From Curtobacterium sp. Leaf261 (GTDB lineage Bacteria; Actinomycetota; Actinomycetes; Actinomycetales; Microbacteriaceae): a stretch of 64,000 nt of DNA. A model generated the notes under the pieces. The model ran no database searches. It was not told the DNA's origin and saw only the letters and a program-made list of their open reading frames with translations. A program made the translations under genes and the position numbers. Where the stretch lies: contig NZ_LMMJ01000010.1 of NCBI RefSeq assembly GCF_001422205.1, forward strand, positions 252,028 through 316,027, written 5' to 3'. Positions within the stretch are counted from its first letter, which is position 1; every line of letters starts with the position of its first letter. Below are positions 1 to 10,525 of this stretch, piece by piece.

Positions 1-2817
1 CCCGTTCCGGAGAACGTCGGAGTGGTGTCGTTCGTGGTGGAGCCGATCGCGGGAGCGGTCAGGCTGATCGGTGCGTACCCGGCGATGCCGACGGTGAAGT
101 CGAACGGGGTCTCGGTCCCGATGCCGCTGGCGTACTGCCCGACGGTGCCGGTGTAGTGGCCCGGTGCCAGTTCCACGAAGGAGTCGCCTGGTGACGACGG
201 CGTAGTCGCCGCCGACGGCGCCCGTTCCGGAGAACGTCGGGGTGGTGTCGTTCGTGGTGGAGCCGATCGCGGGAGCGGTCAGGCTGATCGGTGCGTACCC
301 GGCGGGCCCGACGGTGAAGTTGAACGGTGCGGAGCTCGCCTTGTTCTCAGCCCACTGGTTCGCCTGGCCGATGTAGGTGCCCGGCATCAGTTCCACGACC
401 GAGGTCGCGGACCAGGTGCCGTCGGCGCCGATGGTCCCGGACGTCAGGGTGACGCCGGAGTCGGTCACCACGGAGAACGCGGCGTTCGGCGTGCCTGTAC
501 CCGAGAACGCGGACGTCAGGGTGACGCCGGAGTCGGTCACCACGGAGAACGCGGCGTTCGGCGTGCCTGTACCCGAGAACGTCGGGTAGAGGTCGGGCAG
601 CGTCGCACCCGTGGCCGGGGCCGTCAACGAGATCGGCGCGTAGTTGGAGACGGGCTGGACGGTGATCGTGACCGTCGCCGTCGTGGTCAGGTTGCCCTTG
701 GAGTGCTGGGTCACCGTCAGGGTGTGGGCGCCGGCGGCGAGGCCGGTGAGGTTGATCGTGGCCGTGGCGCCGGTGGCGGTGTCGGTCGCGAGTTCGGTAC
801 CGCCCTCGGTCACGCTCAGCTCGGCGCGGTCCTGGGTGCCGAGCTGGAGAGCGACGTCGGGGGTGACGGTCGCATCGGCGGACGGCGAGGTGATCGTGAC
901 GGCGTTGCCGTAGTCGAGGCCGACCGATGCGGCAGCGGAGACCGGCTTGGTGCCGACCGTCTGGGTTGCGGTGAACGTCTGCGCATCGGCGCCGGGTGCC
1001 ATGACGCGCTGCTGCCAGGTCCCGTCCGCCTTGACCGTGGTGGTGTACGAGCGGTTGCCGTCGTCGACGGTGATCTTCGCGTCCGCGATGCCCTTGCCGG
1101 AGACCAGCGCGCGGGTGGCGTTCGCCATCCCGGTGAACTCGGCCTTCAGGTCCGTCGGCGCGGCGGACTGCGCGTTGTCCACCGTGACCTTGACCGTCGC
1201 CTTCGTGGTCAGGTTGCCCTTGGAGTGCTGGGTCACCGTGAGGGTGTGGTCGCCGGTGGCGAGGCCGGAGAGGTTGATGGTGGCGGTGTCGCCCGTGGCG
1301 GTGTCGGTCGCCAGTTCGGTCGTGCCCTCGGTGACCGAGAGAGCTGCGCGGTCCTGGGTGCCGAGCCGGAGCGCGAAGTCGGGATCGACGACGGCGTCCG
1401 CGGTGGGGGAGGTGATCGTGACGGCGTTGCCGTAGTCGAGGCCGACCGATGCGGGGCCGGAGACCGGCTTGGTGGCGACGGTCTGGGTCGCGGTGAACGT
1501 CTGCGCGTCGGCGCCGGGGGCCGTGACGCGCTGCTCCCACGTGCCGTCCGTGCCGACGGTCGGGCTGTAGGTCCTGTCGCCGTCGGAGAGGGTGATCGTC
1601 GCGTCGGCCACGCCCTTGCCGGACACGAGAGCCCGCATGTTGATCCCGGAGGTGAACTCAGCCTTCAGGTCCGTCGGCGACGGGGACACCGAAGCCCCGA
1701 CGTCGAGCGTGATGCTGTCCGAGGTCTGCAGCGCACCCTTCGACAGCTGCCGCACGGTGATCCCGCGGGAGCCCGCCTGGAGTGCGGAGACCTTGAACGT
1801 CTCGGAGGTGCTCGACGCGGTGCGGGTCACAGCGTCCTGGCCGGGCACGGTCAGGGCGAGCTCGGCGCCGACCTGCGTCCGGACGGTGACGTCCACTGTA
1901 CTGTCGTCGCCGACGGTCGCGCCGTCGGCGGGCGAGGTGATCTTGACGGCGTTGCCGTAGGCGGCCTCGACCGTCTTGGTGTCCTCGAGCGTCGTGCCGT
2001 TGAAGGACTTGACGGTCAGGGTCTGGCTCCCGGCGCCGGCGGGGTCGATGTCGATCGAGTAGCCAGCCGCCGTCGCGGAGCCCATGCCGAGCTCCTTGTC
2101 GTTCTTGTCGTAGACCTTGATGGTCCGACCGTTCGTCGCCGTGCCCGAGACGACGGCCTTCTTGGCGACGTCGGTCTCGAACCGGACGTTCGCCGTGAAG
2201 TCCTGCTTGACGGAGCCGTCATCCGGGAACCCGGGACCGATGACCGGGATCCCGGTCTTGCTGATGCCGAGGTTGTACTCGGTGCTGCCCGTTCTGAACG
2301 GGACGTACGACAGGTAGTAACCGGGATAGGCGATGCTCTCCACACGACCGTCGGAGAGGGTTCGCCACTTCGAGTCGTTCCTCGAGCACGTCTGCGCGCC
2401 GTAGTACGTGACGCTGTCGCCAACGAGCTTCGGCTGGGCGACCTTTGCCGGATCGGGCGCCTTGAAGCAGTGATCGAGATCGTTCTTCCAGAGCGTGTAG
2501 GTGCCGCCCGATCCGGGCGTCTGCACGTACGCGCGGACCGTTCCGGCGGCGGCGTCCCTGTAGTTTTCGCCGAGGAACACAGGGTAGTTCTCGGCCCGGT
2601 AGTTGTCGGGGATGCTTGGATCGCGGTAGGTCGTGAAGCCCAGGTACTGGCCCTGGGCGTTCTTCAGGACGAGGGGCATCTCCTGGAGCGCTCGGGTCTG
2701 CTTCGGGGGAGTGGAGTCGGCCGGCGCGGCGACCGCAGCGGAGCCGAAACTCAGGCCTGAGACGATCGTCGCGGCGGCGAGACCAGCCGCTGCGACGGAC
2801 TTCAGTGGGGTGGGCAT
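1..2817 (-). CDS. Large secreted Ig-like repeat protein; 3' end outside window, apparent frameshift near position 190
   Basis: The reading frame opens at the ATG at 2817, after AGGA, with a Sec signal peptide (MPTPLKSVAAAG..., cleavage after AVAA). Residues 30-190 look like a degenerate beta-trefoil: Cys pairs, WKND and KWRTLSDGR. A linker domain is followed by repeated modules that begin YGNAVKITSP or YGNAVTITSP, and then by Ig-like modules that begin YAPISLTAP and contain PTFSGTG. No catalytic motif is visible; a surface or extracellular adhesive role is inferred from the architecture only. The frame is intact from 2817 to about 190. There the last visible module is 53 nt shorter than the matching part of the previous one, and the homologous sequence (SFVELAPGHYTG) continues in another frame. 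The gene is therefore either broken, phase-variable or misassembled. The C-terminus, and any wall anchor, lies left of the window. Confidence 0.75.
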   Translation of the reverse strand, partial: MPTPLKSVAAAGLAAATIVSGLSFGSAAVAAPADSTPPKQTRALQEMPLVLKNAQGQYLGFTTYRDPSIPDNYRAENYPVFLGENYRDAAAGTVRAYVQTPGSGGTYTLWKNDLDHCFKAPDPAKVAQPKLVGDSVTYYGAQTCSRNDSKWRTLSDGRVESIAYPGYYLSYVPFRTGSTEYNLGISKTGIPVIGPGFPDDGSVKQDFTANVRFETDVAKKAVVSGTATNGRTIKVYDKNDKELGMGSATAAGYSIDIDPAGAGSQTLTVKSFNGTTLEDTKTVEAAYGNAVKITSPADGATVGDDSTVDVTVRTQVGAELALTVPGQDAVTRTASSTSETFKVSALQAGSRGITVRQLSKGALQTSDSITLDVGASVSPSPTDLKAEFTSGINMRALVSGKGVADATITLSDGDRTYSPTVGTDGTWEQRVTAPGADAQTFTATQTVATKPVSGPASVGLDYGNAVTITSPTADAVVDPDFALRLGTQDRAALSVTEGTTELATDTATGDTATINLSGLATGDHTLTVTQHSKGNLTTKATVKVTVDNAQSAAPTDLKAEFTGMANATRALVSGKGIADAKITVDDGNRSYTTTVKADGTWQQRVMAPGADAQTFTATQTVGTKPVSAAASVGLDYGNAVTITSPSADATVTPDVALQLGTQDRAELSVTEGGTELATDTATGATATINLTGLAAGAHTLTVTQHSKGNLTTTATVTITVQPVSNYAPISLTAPATGATLPDLYPTFSGTGTPNAAFSVVTDSGVTLTSAFSGTGTPNAAFSVVTDSGVTLTSGTIGADGTWSATSVVELMPGTYIGQANQWAENKASSAPFNFTVGPAGYAPISLTAPAIGSTTNDTTPTFSGTGAVGGDYAVVTRRLLRGTGTGPLHRHRRAVRQRHRDRDPVRLHRRHRRVRTDQPDRSRDRLHHERHHSDVLRNG
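439..582. repeat. 72-bp exact tandem duplication inside the secreted repeat protein
   Basis: Positions 439-509 are identical to 511-581, a 72-bp period. The duplication keeps the frame and doubles a 24-residue stretch containing FSGTGTPNAAF and VVTDSGVTLTS. Such fresh identity suggests recent slippage or recombination. Confidence 0.9.
640..1682. repeat. 522-bp tandem module duplication in the secreted repeat protein
   Basis: Two neighbouring modules of 174 residues are highly similar at the DNA level with an exact offset of 522 bp. For example GTTGCCCTTGGAGTGC occurs at 691 and 1213, and GGCGTTGCCGTAGTCGAGG at 901 and 1423. A third, more divergent copy of the latter sits near 1948. The extent given is approximate. 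Confidence 0.75.
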
Positions 2818-2896
2818 GGATGTCCTTCGGGGTCAGGCCGTGTGGTCCGGCTCTCGAGCGCCGCGGAGGCGGCTGCAAGTCGACGCTGAGCGCCGT

Positions 2897-2936
2897 CTAT
2901 CCATACAGTATTTCAGATTGCAGATATGATTACAAG
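2897..2936 (-). promoter_or_regulatory. AT-rich promoter island upstream of the large secreted protein
   Basis: This is a short AT-rich stretch in very GC-rich surroundings. It contains ATACAGTAT (2903-2911) and AGATATGAT. In the gene direction ATACTGTATGGAT can supply a -10 element about 85 bp before the start. The intergenic region 2818-3092 holds no gene; it contains this island and the terminator of the upstream gene. Confidence 0.4.
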
Positions 2937-3041
2937 TGCACAGTGCCCGGCCGGCGTGCCGCGCAGCGTGGGGCGTGTGGCTGACTGGCTGAGCGGCTGG
3001 CAGACACGCCGCGGAGAACGGGCATCGATGCTCCGATGGCA

Positions 3042-3078
3042 GACGGTGCCGACCGGTCCCTGACCGGCCGACACCGTC
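3042..3078 (-). terminator. Hairpin downstream of the small secreted protein
   Basis: The arms 3042-3058 and 3062-3078 pair over 17 positions with two wobble pairs and a 3-nt loop. The hairpin lies just 3' of the gene ending at 3093, so it is probably that gene's terminator. Confidence 0.6.
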
Positions 3079-3092
3079 GATGCGCCGAGGGG

Positions 3093-3668
3093 TCAGTTTC
3101 CCTTGGCTGCTGCAAGCGCCGCCTGGAAGCGCGGGTCGACCGTCGGTCGGAGGCTGTTGGCCGACAGCTGTGCCCGCACGCCGCTGCTGAAGAGCTGCGT
3201 GGCTGTTCCCGTCGCGGCCGGGGTGGTGATGTTGCCGTCCTTCTTGGCGACCTTCCACTTGGCGGACTGGCCGAACACCTTGCAGTTCGCCGCGTCCTTC
3301 CAGGCGGGGAACTGTCCGGGGCGGACCATGTTCCCGTACTGGTAGGTGCCGAGGACCAGGCACTGACCCTTGGCGTTCGTGATCGCGCCGGTCCGGCCGG
3401 GGAACGGCAGCGTCAGGGTCGAAGCACTGCTGAGAGGGTCGGACGGCGCGAAGCTGGTGAAGGACCCTGCGATGCCCGTGGAGGTGTCGGGGGAGCCGAG
3501 GAGTCCGACCGAGCTGACCCCGCCCGTCCAGACGACGGCGGACTGGAACGTGGTGGGCAGCTCCGGGTTCGGCGCGGCGTTCGCCACGCCCGCCCCGAAC
3601 GCTCCGGTGGCGAGGGCTGCGGCTGCGATGGTCCCGGCGACGATGGTCTTGCTGATGATGCGGTGCAT
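3093..3668 (-). CDS. Small secreted protein with degenerate beta-trefoil (ricin-like) signature
   Basis: This gene encodes 191 residues. The start is the ATG at 3668 because AAGGA lies just upstream and a signal peptide follows directly ([20 protein letters not shown]..., cleavage near ANA-AP). The longer upstream frame has no support. The mature protein contains [13 protein letters not shown], a second Cys in ANCKVFG, then [15 protein letters not shown]. This order (Cys, Cys, aromatic, DG) is also seen in the other secreted proteins of this window and resembles one repeat of a ricin-B fold. No membrane anchor or enzyme motif is visible. It lies head-to-tail upstream of the large repeat protein. 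The product is exported; its function is unknown. Confidence 0.8.
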   Translation of the reverse strand: MHRIISKTIVAGTIAAAALATGAFGAGVANAAPNPELPTTFQSAVVWTGGVSSVGLLGSPDTSTGIAGSFTSFAPSDPLSSASTLTLPFPGRTGAITNAKGQCLVLGTYQYGNMVRPGQFPAWKDAANCKVFGQSAKWKVAKKDGNITTPAATGTATQLFSSGVRAQLSANSLRPTVDPRFQAALAAAKGN

Positions 3669-3712
3669 GGTTTCCTTCTCGGTCGACGATGGCTCGTGCA
3701 CATCGAGTCTCA

Positions 3713-3745
3713 CACCATACACATATCCAAAATTCTCAGAGCATC
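3713..3745 (-). promoter_or_regulatory. AT-rich promoter island of the small secreted protein
   Basis: In the gene direction the stretch reads TTTTGGATATGTGTATGG. TGTATGGTG can act as an extended -10 about 45 bp before the start codon. It carries the GATATG hexamer also found upstream of other exported or surface genes here. Confidence 0.4.
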
Positions 3746-3787
3746 GGCAAACTTGCGCTCCGCTGACGCAACTTTCAGGTCCAGCGC

Positions 3788-3834
3788 TTGACGTGCCTCC
3801 CGTCCGTAGTAAAGTTGAGCCAGCGCCACTCAAG
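3788..3834 (+). promoter_or_regulatory. dnaK promoter with HAIR operator for HspR
   Basis: A -35 TTGACG (3788-3793) and a -10 TAAAGT (3810-3815) are 16 bp apart. Overlapping the -10 and the transcription start is GTTGAGC-N7-ACTCAAG (3814-3834), close to the known HAIR consensus CTTGAGT-N7-ACTCAAG bound by the repressor HspR. The cognate repressor gene lies at the end of the same cluster. Confidence 0.88.
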
Positions 3835-3897
3835 GCGCGGCAGACCTCCGCTCCCGGCACGGGAGCCGGAACCGGCAACAAGAAGGAGTACCCACAC

Positions 3898-5772
<1,875 letters not shown>

Positions 5773-5775
5773 GCG

Positions 5776-6441
5776 ATGACGGACGACAAGCGCAACGAGA
5801 ACGAAGAGCGCGAGGCTCGCTCCGAGGACGGGGACGTCGCGGACGTCACCGAGCCCGAGGAGCTCGTCGACGCTGAGGGTCCCGACACCGAGGTGGGCTC
5901 CGACGAGTCCGCCCCGGCGGGCGCCGCCGACGCCGCGACCGACATGGACCTCAGCCCCGAGGACCAGGCGCTCCTGGACGACGCGGCCCGGCTCATCGCC
6001 GAGGACGCACTGTCCGACACGGACCGCGACCTCGTGGCCGACATGCGCCAGGACATGCTCCGGGCGCAGGCCGAGCTGGTGAACTTCCGGAAGCGCGTCG
6101 AGCGCGACCGCGACGCGAACCGTGACGTCGTCATCGCCGAGGTCATCCGGGCGCTCATCCCCGCGCTCGACGACCTCACCCGCGCCGAGGCGCACGGCGA
6201 CCTGACCGACGGCCCGATGGCGGTCATCGCGCAGAAGATCCGCGGTGGGTTCGACAGGTTCGGCCTGACGCAGGTCGGCGAGAAGGGCGAGGCGTTCGAC
6301 CCGCACATCCACGAGGCGCTCGTCCAGCTGCCGACGCCCGGCGCGACGGGGCAGACGGTCGCAGACGTCGTGGAGCCGGGCTACAAGCTCGGTGAGCGCG
6401 TCCTCCGGGCGGCCAAGGTCGCCGTCGCCGTCCCGGCCTGA
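5776..6441 (+). CDS. grpE: Nucleotide exchange factor GrpE
   Basis: GrpE releases ADP from DnaK and so resets the chaperone cycle. The protein has 221 residues. The first ~75 are acidic and probably disordered, then comes the long dimerisation helix ([22 protein letters not shown]) and the C-terminal beta domain ending [18 protein letters not shown], which matches the family signature. Translation starts 3 nt after the dnaK stop, so the two genes are surely co-transcribed and probably translationally coupled. The spacing to dnaJ is 32 bp. Confidence 0.97.
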   Translation: MTDDKRNENEEREARSEDGDVADVTEPEELVDAEGPDTEVGSDESAPAGAADAATDMDLSPEDQALLDDAARLIAEDALSDTDRDLVADMRQDMLRAQAELVNFRKRVERDRDANRDVVIAEVIRALIPALDDLTRAEAHGDLTDGPMAVIAQKIRGGFDRFGLTQVGEKGEAFDPHIHEALVQLPTPGATGQTVADVVEPGYKLGERVLRAAKVAVAVPA

Positions 6442-6473
6442 TCGCCTGCGGTTCGCAGAGGAACGAGGTACCA

Positions 6474-7496
6474 GTGGCAAGTCAGGACTGGTTCGACAAG
6501 GACTTCTACGCGGTCCTCGGCGTGTCCAAGGACGCGTCCGAGGCCGATCTCAAGAAGACCTACCGAAAGCTCGCGCGGCAGTTCCACCCGGACTCCAACC
6601 CGGGTGACATCGCCGCCGAGAACCGCTTCAAGGAGATATCCGAGGCCTACTCGGTGCTCTCGGACAAGTCGCAGCGCTCCGAGTACGACCAGATCCGCGC
6701 GATGGGCTCCGGTGCCCGCTTCACGGCGGGAGCCGGCGGCCCCGGTGGCCAGGGCGGGTTCGAGGACGTCTTCGGCGGCATGTTCGGCGGTGGCCAGGGC
6801 GGACAGCGCGTCCGGTTCGGACAGGGCGGCCCAGGCGGTCAGGCCGGCCGAGGCGGCGGGTTCGAGGACATCCTCGGCGGCATGTTCGGCGGCGGGGGTG
6901 GCTTCGGCCAGCCCTCCGGCGGCTACCGCGGGTTCGGCGGACCCACGCCCGGTCGCGACGTCAGCGCGACGACGACGCTCGACTTCCGGACCGCGATCGC
7001 GGGCGAGACGGTCAAGCTGACCCAGGGCTCCGGTCGACCGGTCAACGTCCGCATCCCCGCGGGCGTCGCCGACGGCCAGAAGATCCGTCTCAAGGGCCGG
7101 GGCGAACCCAGCCCGGACGGAGGGGAGGCCGGGGACCTGACGGTCACGGTGACGGTTCGCAAGCACCCGGTGTTCGAGCGCGACGGGCTGAACCTCCGCG
7201 TGGACGTCCCCGTGACGTTCGTCGAGGCGACGCTCGGAGCGACGATCGAGGTGCCGACGCTCGCCGGGCAACCGGTGAAGCTGAAGGTCGCTCCGGGGAC
7301 ACCGTCCGGTCGAGTCCTCCGCGTCAAGGGGCGCGGTGTCACGACCAAGAAGGGCACGGGGGACCTGCTGGCCACCGTGCAGGTCGCGGTGCCCGGTCAC
7401 CTGAGCGCCGAGGCGCACGACGCCGTCGAGGCACTGGCAGCTGCGCTGCCCGCCGAGAACCCCCGCGACGACCTGCTGAGCAGGGCGCGCGAGTGA
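6474..7496 (+). CDS. dnaJ: DnaJ-type co-chaperone without zinc-finger domain
   Basis: This J-domain co-chaperone has 340 residues and a GTG start. The J domain covers residues 10-75 with the catalytic HPD at 38-40. A long Gly/Phe-rich region follows ([17 protein letters not shown] and a second copy, about 85-155). The C-terminal substrate-binding beta domains follow directly ([23 protein letters not shown]). No CxxCxGxG zinc-binding repeats are present, so it has the type II (CbpA-like) architecture although it sits in the dnaK operon, where type I DnaJ is common. It should stimulate DnaK ATPase and deliver substrates. A strong hairpin follows the stop codon. Confidence 0.95.
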   Translation: MASQDWFDKDFYAVLGVSKDASEADLKKTYRKLARQFHPDSNPGDIAAENRFKEISEAYSVLSDKSQRSEYDQIRAMGSGARFTAGAGGPGGQGGFEDVFGGMFGGGQGGQRVRFGQGGPGGQAGRGGGFEDILGGMFGGGGGFGQPSGGYRGFGGPTPGRDVSATTTLDFRTAIAGETVKLTQGSGRPVNVRIPAGVADGQKIRLKGRGEPSPDGGEAGDLTVTVTVRKHPVFERDGLNLRVDVPVTFVEATLGATIEVPTLAGQPVKLKVAPGTPSGRVLRVKGRGVTTKKGTGDLLATVQVAVPGHLSAEAHDAVEALAAALPAENPRDDLLSRARE

Positions 7497-7507
7497 GCAC
7501 CGGACTG

Positions 7508-7548
7508 GAGGGTCGGTGTGGCTCCGCAACGGAGCCACACCGACCCTC
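7508..7548 (+). terminator. Perfect 19-bp hairpin between dnaJ and hspR
   Basis: Arms 7508-7526 and 7530-7548 are perfectly complementary with a CAA loop. There is no U-tract, which is usual in this genome. The hairpin lies 12 bp after dnaJ and about 100 bp before hspR. It either ends the operon or reduces read-through, so that hspR is expressed less than the chaperones. Confidence 0.8.
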
Positions 7549-7646
7549 TCCCCACAGGCACGGCCGATACCCCGCTGGCGCGTCGCTTCGGAACCGGCTG
7601 TGTGGGCCCAGTCTGTTCCCGACTGGCCTGCCGGAAAGGGACCGTC

Positions 7647-8060
7647 ATGGATGAGTACTCACCCGTCTTCGCCATCGCGATGGCCGCGGATCTCGCGGAG
7701 ATGCACCCGCAGACGCTGCGGCAGTACGACCGACTCGGCCTCGTGGTGCCGCAGCGCACCCGCGGCGGCTCACGGCGGTACTCGATGCACGACGTCGGGC
7801 AGCTCCGGGAGATCGCACGGCTCGGCGGCGAGGGCGTCTCGCTCGAGGGCATCCGACGCGTGCTCGACCTCGAGAACGAGAACGCCGCGCTCCGCGAGCG
7901 GGTCCGGGAACTCGAGTCCGCGCTGGCGACCGAGCTGATCAACCGTCCGGGGTCGAGGGTCTTCGCGGCGAACTCCCTCGGGAGTGCCGTGCCGCTCCGG
8001 GCCGGAGCCCGGCCGGAGCGCAACACGCAGGTCGTGCTCTGGCGCCCGCCCCTCCGGTGA
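7647..8060 (+). CDS. hspR: Heat-shock repressor HspR (MerR family)
   Basis: This 137-residue MerR-type regulator uses DnaK as co-repressor and binds HAIR operators in known actinobacterial systems. The start at 7647 is chosen because GGAAAGGGA precedes it; the longer frame back to 7518 runs through the terminator hairpin. The helix-turn-helix and wing are clear (AEMHPQTLRQYDRLGLV, RGGSRRYSMHDV), followed by a short coiled-coil (LDLENENAALRERVRELES). Predicted targets in this window are the HAIR sites before dnaK (3814-3834) and clpB (26607-26627). A hairpin separates it from dnaJ, so a promoter of its own between 7549 and 7640 is possible; I see no convincing one. Confidence 0.93.
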   Translation: MDEYSPVFAIAMAADLAEMHPQTLRQYDRLGLVVPQRTRGGSRRYSMHDVGQLREIARLGGEGVSLEGIRRVLDLENENAALRERVRELESALATELINRPGSRVFAANSLGSAVPLRAGARPERNTQVVLWRPPLR

Positions 8061-8072
8061 ACCCGCTCCGGA

Positions 8073-8115
8073 CACACGACACCCCCGGCCACCATGTGAC
8101 CGGGGGTGTCGTGTG
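8073..8115. terminator. Bidirectional terminator between hspR and a convergent secreted-protein gene
   Basis: Perfect 16-bp arms (8073-8088 and 8100-8115) with an 11-nt loop lie between two convergent genes. Confidence 0.85.
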
Positions 8116-8129
8116 CTACGAACCGGGTG

Positions 8130-10406
8130 TCAGCGTCCGCCGGTGATGACGGACACGGGGTTGAACTCGAGGTACGCGTCGGCCGTGGCATTGTCGTCGC
8201 CCTTCACATGCACGCGGTACCCATCGAAGCGGTTCTCCGCGTCGACCTGGATCGCGTAGTTGCCGGCGGCGTCCGACGTCGTCGGCCGGCCCGCCTTCTC
8301 GCCCGTCTCAGCGGTCGTCACGCTGACGTTCGCGTTCGGCAGGGTCGTCCCGGAGATCCAGGCCTGGCCGTTCGCTCCACGAGCGACCGACGCCGTGGTC
8401 GAGGACGAGACGCCGGTGTAGAACGAGCCCGTGCCGACGTTGCGGACGCTCGAGGACCCGCCGCCGACGAGGGTCTTCGACCCCGATGCGCCGTCCGCGA
8501 GGGAGAGGTTCGCTCCGGTCAGACCGTTGGCGAGGGTGCCGTCGGTGTTCTGCAGCCAGGTCTGCGAGACCTCGTTGCCGACGCGGCAGGTGGTGAGCGC
8601 GACCGGGAGGGTGTTCCCGGTCTTCGAGACGGTGAGGCACTTGTTCGTCGCGGCGTCCTTGATCGGACCGTTCTCGCCGTATGCCGGGAACAGCAGGCGG
8701 GTGCCGTTCGTGCGTGCGGCCGCGGCGGTCGGCTCGTCGTGCACGATCGGGGTGCCGGCAGCGTCGAAGGTGATCGAGTAGAACTTCGTCGGCACGTAGG
8801 TGCCACCGTTCCCGACGACGAAGGGCTCCGCCGAGGACGGTGCCGGGACGACCGGGTCCACCGGGTCCACCGGGTCCACCGGGTCCACCGGGTCGGCGGG
8901 GGTCACGGTGACGGTGAGCGACCCGGCGGTGGTGGCGACGAAGCCACGCACCTGTCGGAGTTCCAGGACGTTCTTGCCGTCCTTGAGGCCGGTGACGGTG
9001 AGCTCGGCGGTCCCGGTGTCGGCGGCGACCCGCTGCACGGAGCCGTTCACGGTCGCGGTGAAGACCGAGCCGCGCACGACCTGACCCGAGATCCGGATCG
9101 TCGCCTGGTGCTTCGCGGCGTCGACGGTGCCGACGGAGGCGCTCGGTGCTCGCGTGATGTCGAAGTCGGACGGCACCGGATCGACCGGGGGCACCGGCGG
9201 GGTGGTCGGGTCGGTCGGGCCGCCGGGGTCGACCGGGGTCGTGCCGGGCAGGTACACCTTCGTGGTGACCCGTGCGGTGGTGGCCCCGTCCAGCGTCTCG
9301 GTGAGCGTGATGACGTTCTCACCGTCGTGGAGGCTGGAGACCGTGGCCGTGGCCGAACCGGATCCCGCGGGGATGCGCTGCGTGCTGCCGTTCGCGGAGA
9401 GGATGAAGGACGAGCCCTCGACGGCCTGCCCGGTGAGGCCGAGCGTCGCCTCGCGACGGTTCGGGTCCACCGTGCCGATGGTCGTGCTCGGGGTCTTCGT
9501 GGTGTCGAACTGCGACGGCTCCGGCGTGGGCACGACCGGCGGCACGACCGGCGGGGTGATCGGGTCGACGGGCGGGGTGACCGGCGGGGTGACCGGCGCG
9601 GTCCCCGGGACCTTCACCGTCTGGGAGGCCGAGCGTCCGTCGGTGGTCTCGGTCGTCACGACGACCGTCCTGCCAGCGACGGACTCGTCGAACTCGAGTG
9701 CGAACAGGCCGGTCTCGGCGCCGCCACTGATGACGCGCTGCGAGAGGACCACGCGACCGTCGATCGACGCGGAGATGGTCGAGCCCAGCTCGGCGGTGCC
9801 TCCGATGATCCAGGCGTCGCCGACCTGCTGCGCCGCGACGTTCTTCAGCACTGCCGCGGGACGCTCACCACCACCCGGTACGGCCGCGTCACTGGTGGAC
9901 AGCGGCTTGGTCGCGATGTCCGAGACGAAGCCGCTGGCTCCGACCGGGGCGAGGACGATCTTGCTGCGGGCGTCAGCGCCCGTGCTCACCGTGAGCGGCA
10001 CACCGCCCTCGGTGTCGAGTCGGACCGTGCCGGCACCGGTGCGCACCGTGCGGAAGAGCTGCGTGCCGGTCGCAGGGTCGCAGGCGGCGCGCGCGAGGGT
10101 GAACCCCGTGACGGTGAGGCAGTCGGTCCCGCCGAGGGCGACGGGTCCGGTCGTCCCGGCAGCCGGCAGGGTGGCCTGCGCGCCGGTGCGGATCGCGGCG
10201 TCGAGGTTCGAGACGGGTGTGCCGGCGAGCACGGCACGCGGACTGAGTTCGAGGGGAGTGTGGTTCGTGCCGTCGGTGAAGACGATCGGTCCGCCGATGC
10301 GTGCGGGGTTCTCGGCGGCCTGTGCGCTGGAGGTTCCGAGTGCGGTGGCGCCGACGGCCATCAGGCCGATGAGCCCGAACGCGGTCATGCGTGACATGCG
10401 GTTCAT
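8130..10406 (-). CDS. Secreted multi-domain protein with ricin-like ends, Ig-like modules and Pro-rich linkers
   Basis: This exported protein has 758 residues. The ATG at 10406 is preferred over the one at 10421 because AAGGA sits just before it. After the signal peptide (MNRMSRMTAFGLIGLMAVGA..., cleavage after SAQA) there is an N-terminal domain with CLTVTGFTLARAACD and GTQLFRTV. It is followed by Ig-like beta modules (for example IGTVDPNRREATLGLTGQAV and VGTVDAAKHQATIRISGQVV) separated by Pro/Asp/Val-rich linkers. Near the C-terminus CLTVSKTGNTLPVALTTC and SQTWLQNTDGTL form a good ricin-type QxW-like repeat. The last domain (NANVSVTTAETGEKAG) resembles a carboxypeptidase-regulatory or Ig fold. 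No LPxTG or membrane anchor is present. A two-component system lies directly upstream in the same direction. The likely role is binding of extracellular carbohydrate or a surface; this is inference. Confidence 0.85.
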   Translation of the reverse strand: MNRMSRMTAFGLIGLMAVGATALGTSSAQAAENPARIGGPIVFTDGTNHTPLELSPRAVLAGTPVSNLDAAIRTGAQATLPAAGTTGPVALGGTDCLTVTGFTLARAACDPATGTQLFRTVRTGAGTVRLDTEGGVPLTVSTGADARSKIVLAPVGASGFVSDIATKPLSTSDAAVPGGGERPAAVLKNVAAQQVGDAWIIGGTAELGSTISASIDGRVVLSQRVISGGAETGLFALEFDESVAGRTVVVTTETTDGRSASQTVKVPGTAPVTPPVTPPVDPITPPVVPPVVPTPEPSQFDTTKTPSTTIGTVDPNRREATLGLTGQAVEGSSFILSANGSTQRIPAGSGSATATVSSLHDGENVITLTETLDGATTARVTTKVYLPGTTPVDPGGPTDPTTPPVPPVDPVPSDFDITRAPSASVGTVDAAKHQATIRISGQVVRGSVFTATVNGSVQRVAADTGTAELTVTGLKDGKNVLELRQVRGFVATTAGSLTVTVTPADPVDPVDPVDPVDPVVPAPSSAEPFVVGNGGTYVPTKFYSITFDAAGTPIVHDEPTAAAARTNGTRLLFPAYGENGPIKDAATNKCLTVSKTGNTLPVALTTCRVGNEVSQTWLQNTDGTLANGLTGANLSLADGASGSKTLVGGGSSSVRNVGTGSFYTGVSSSTTASVARGANGQAWISGTTLPNANVSVTTAETGEKAGRPTTSDAAGNYAIQVDAENRFDGYRVHVKGDDNATADAYLEFNPVSVITGGR
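8851..8894. repeat. 9-bp tandem repeat encoding an Asp-Pro-Val linker
   Basis: About five copies of the 9-bp unit ACCGGGTCC encode (DPV)n in the linker before the ricin-like domain. Such microsatellites can change length. Confidence 0.85.
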
Positions 10407-10472
10407 GTGGTTCCTTGTCATGAGTGCACCTGCGGGACGCAGGCTCGCTCATGGTGTCGGAACAACCCGAGG

Positions 10473-10497
10473 ACATACACAATGTGATATCTATAGC
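10473..10497 (-). promoter_or_regulatory. AT-rich promoter island of the multi-domain secreted protein
   Basis: In the gene direction it reads ATAGATATCACATTGTGTATG. TGTATG, or the adjacent ATTGTGTAT, may give the -10. The island lies in the 119 bp between the response-regulator stop and the start at 10406, so the secreted gene probably has a promoter separate from the two-component genes. Confidence 0.4.
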
Positions 10498-10525
10498 GTG
10501 ATCAGACCCCGGACGGGCGAACGGC

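Noticed and set aside
703..2760. Long plus-strand open frame of 685 codons opposite the secreted repeat protein
   Set aside because: Its product is Arg/Gly/Asp-rich noise without domains. The minus strand has a signal peptide and repeat modules. It is a shadow caused by GC-rich third positions.
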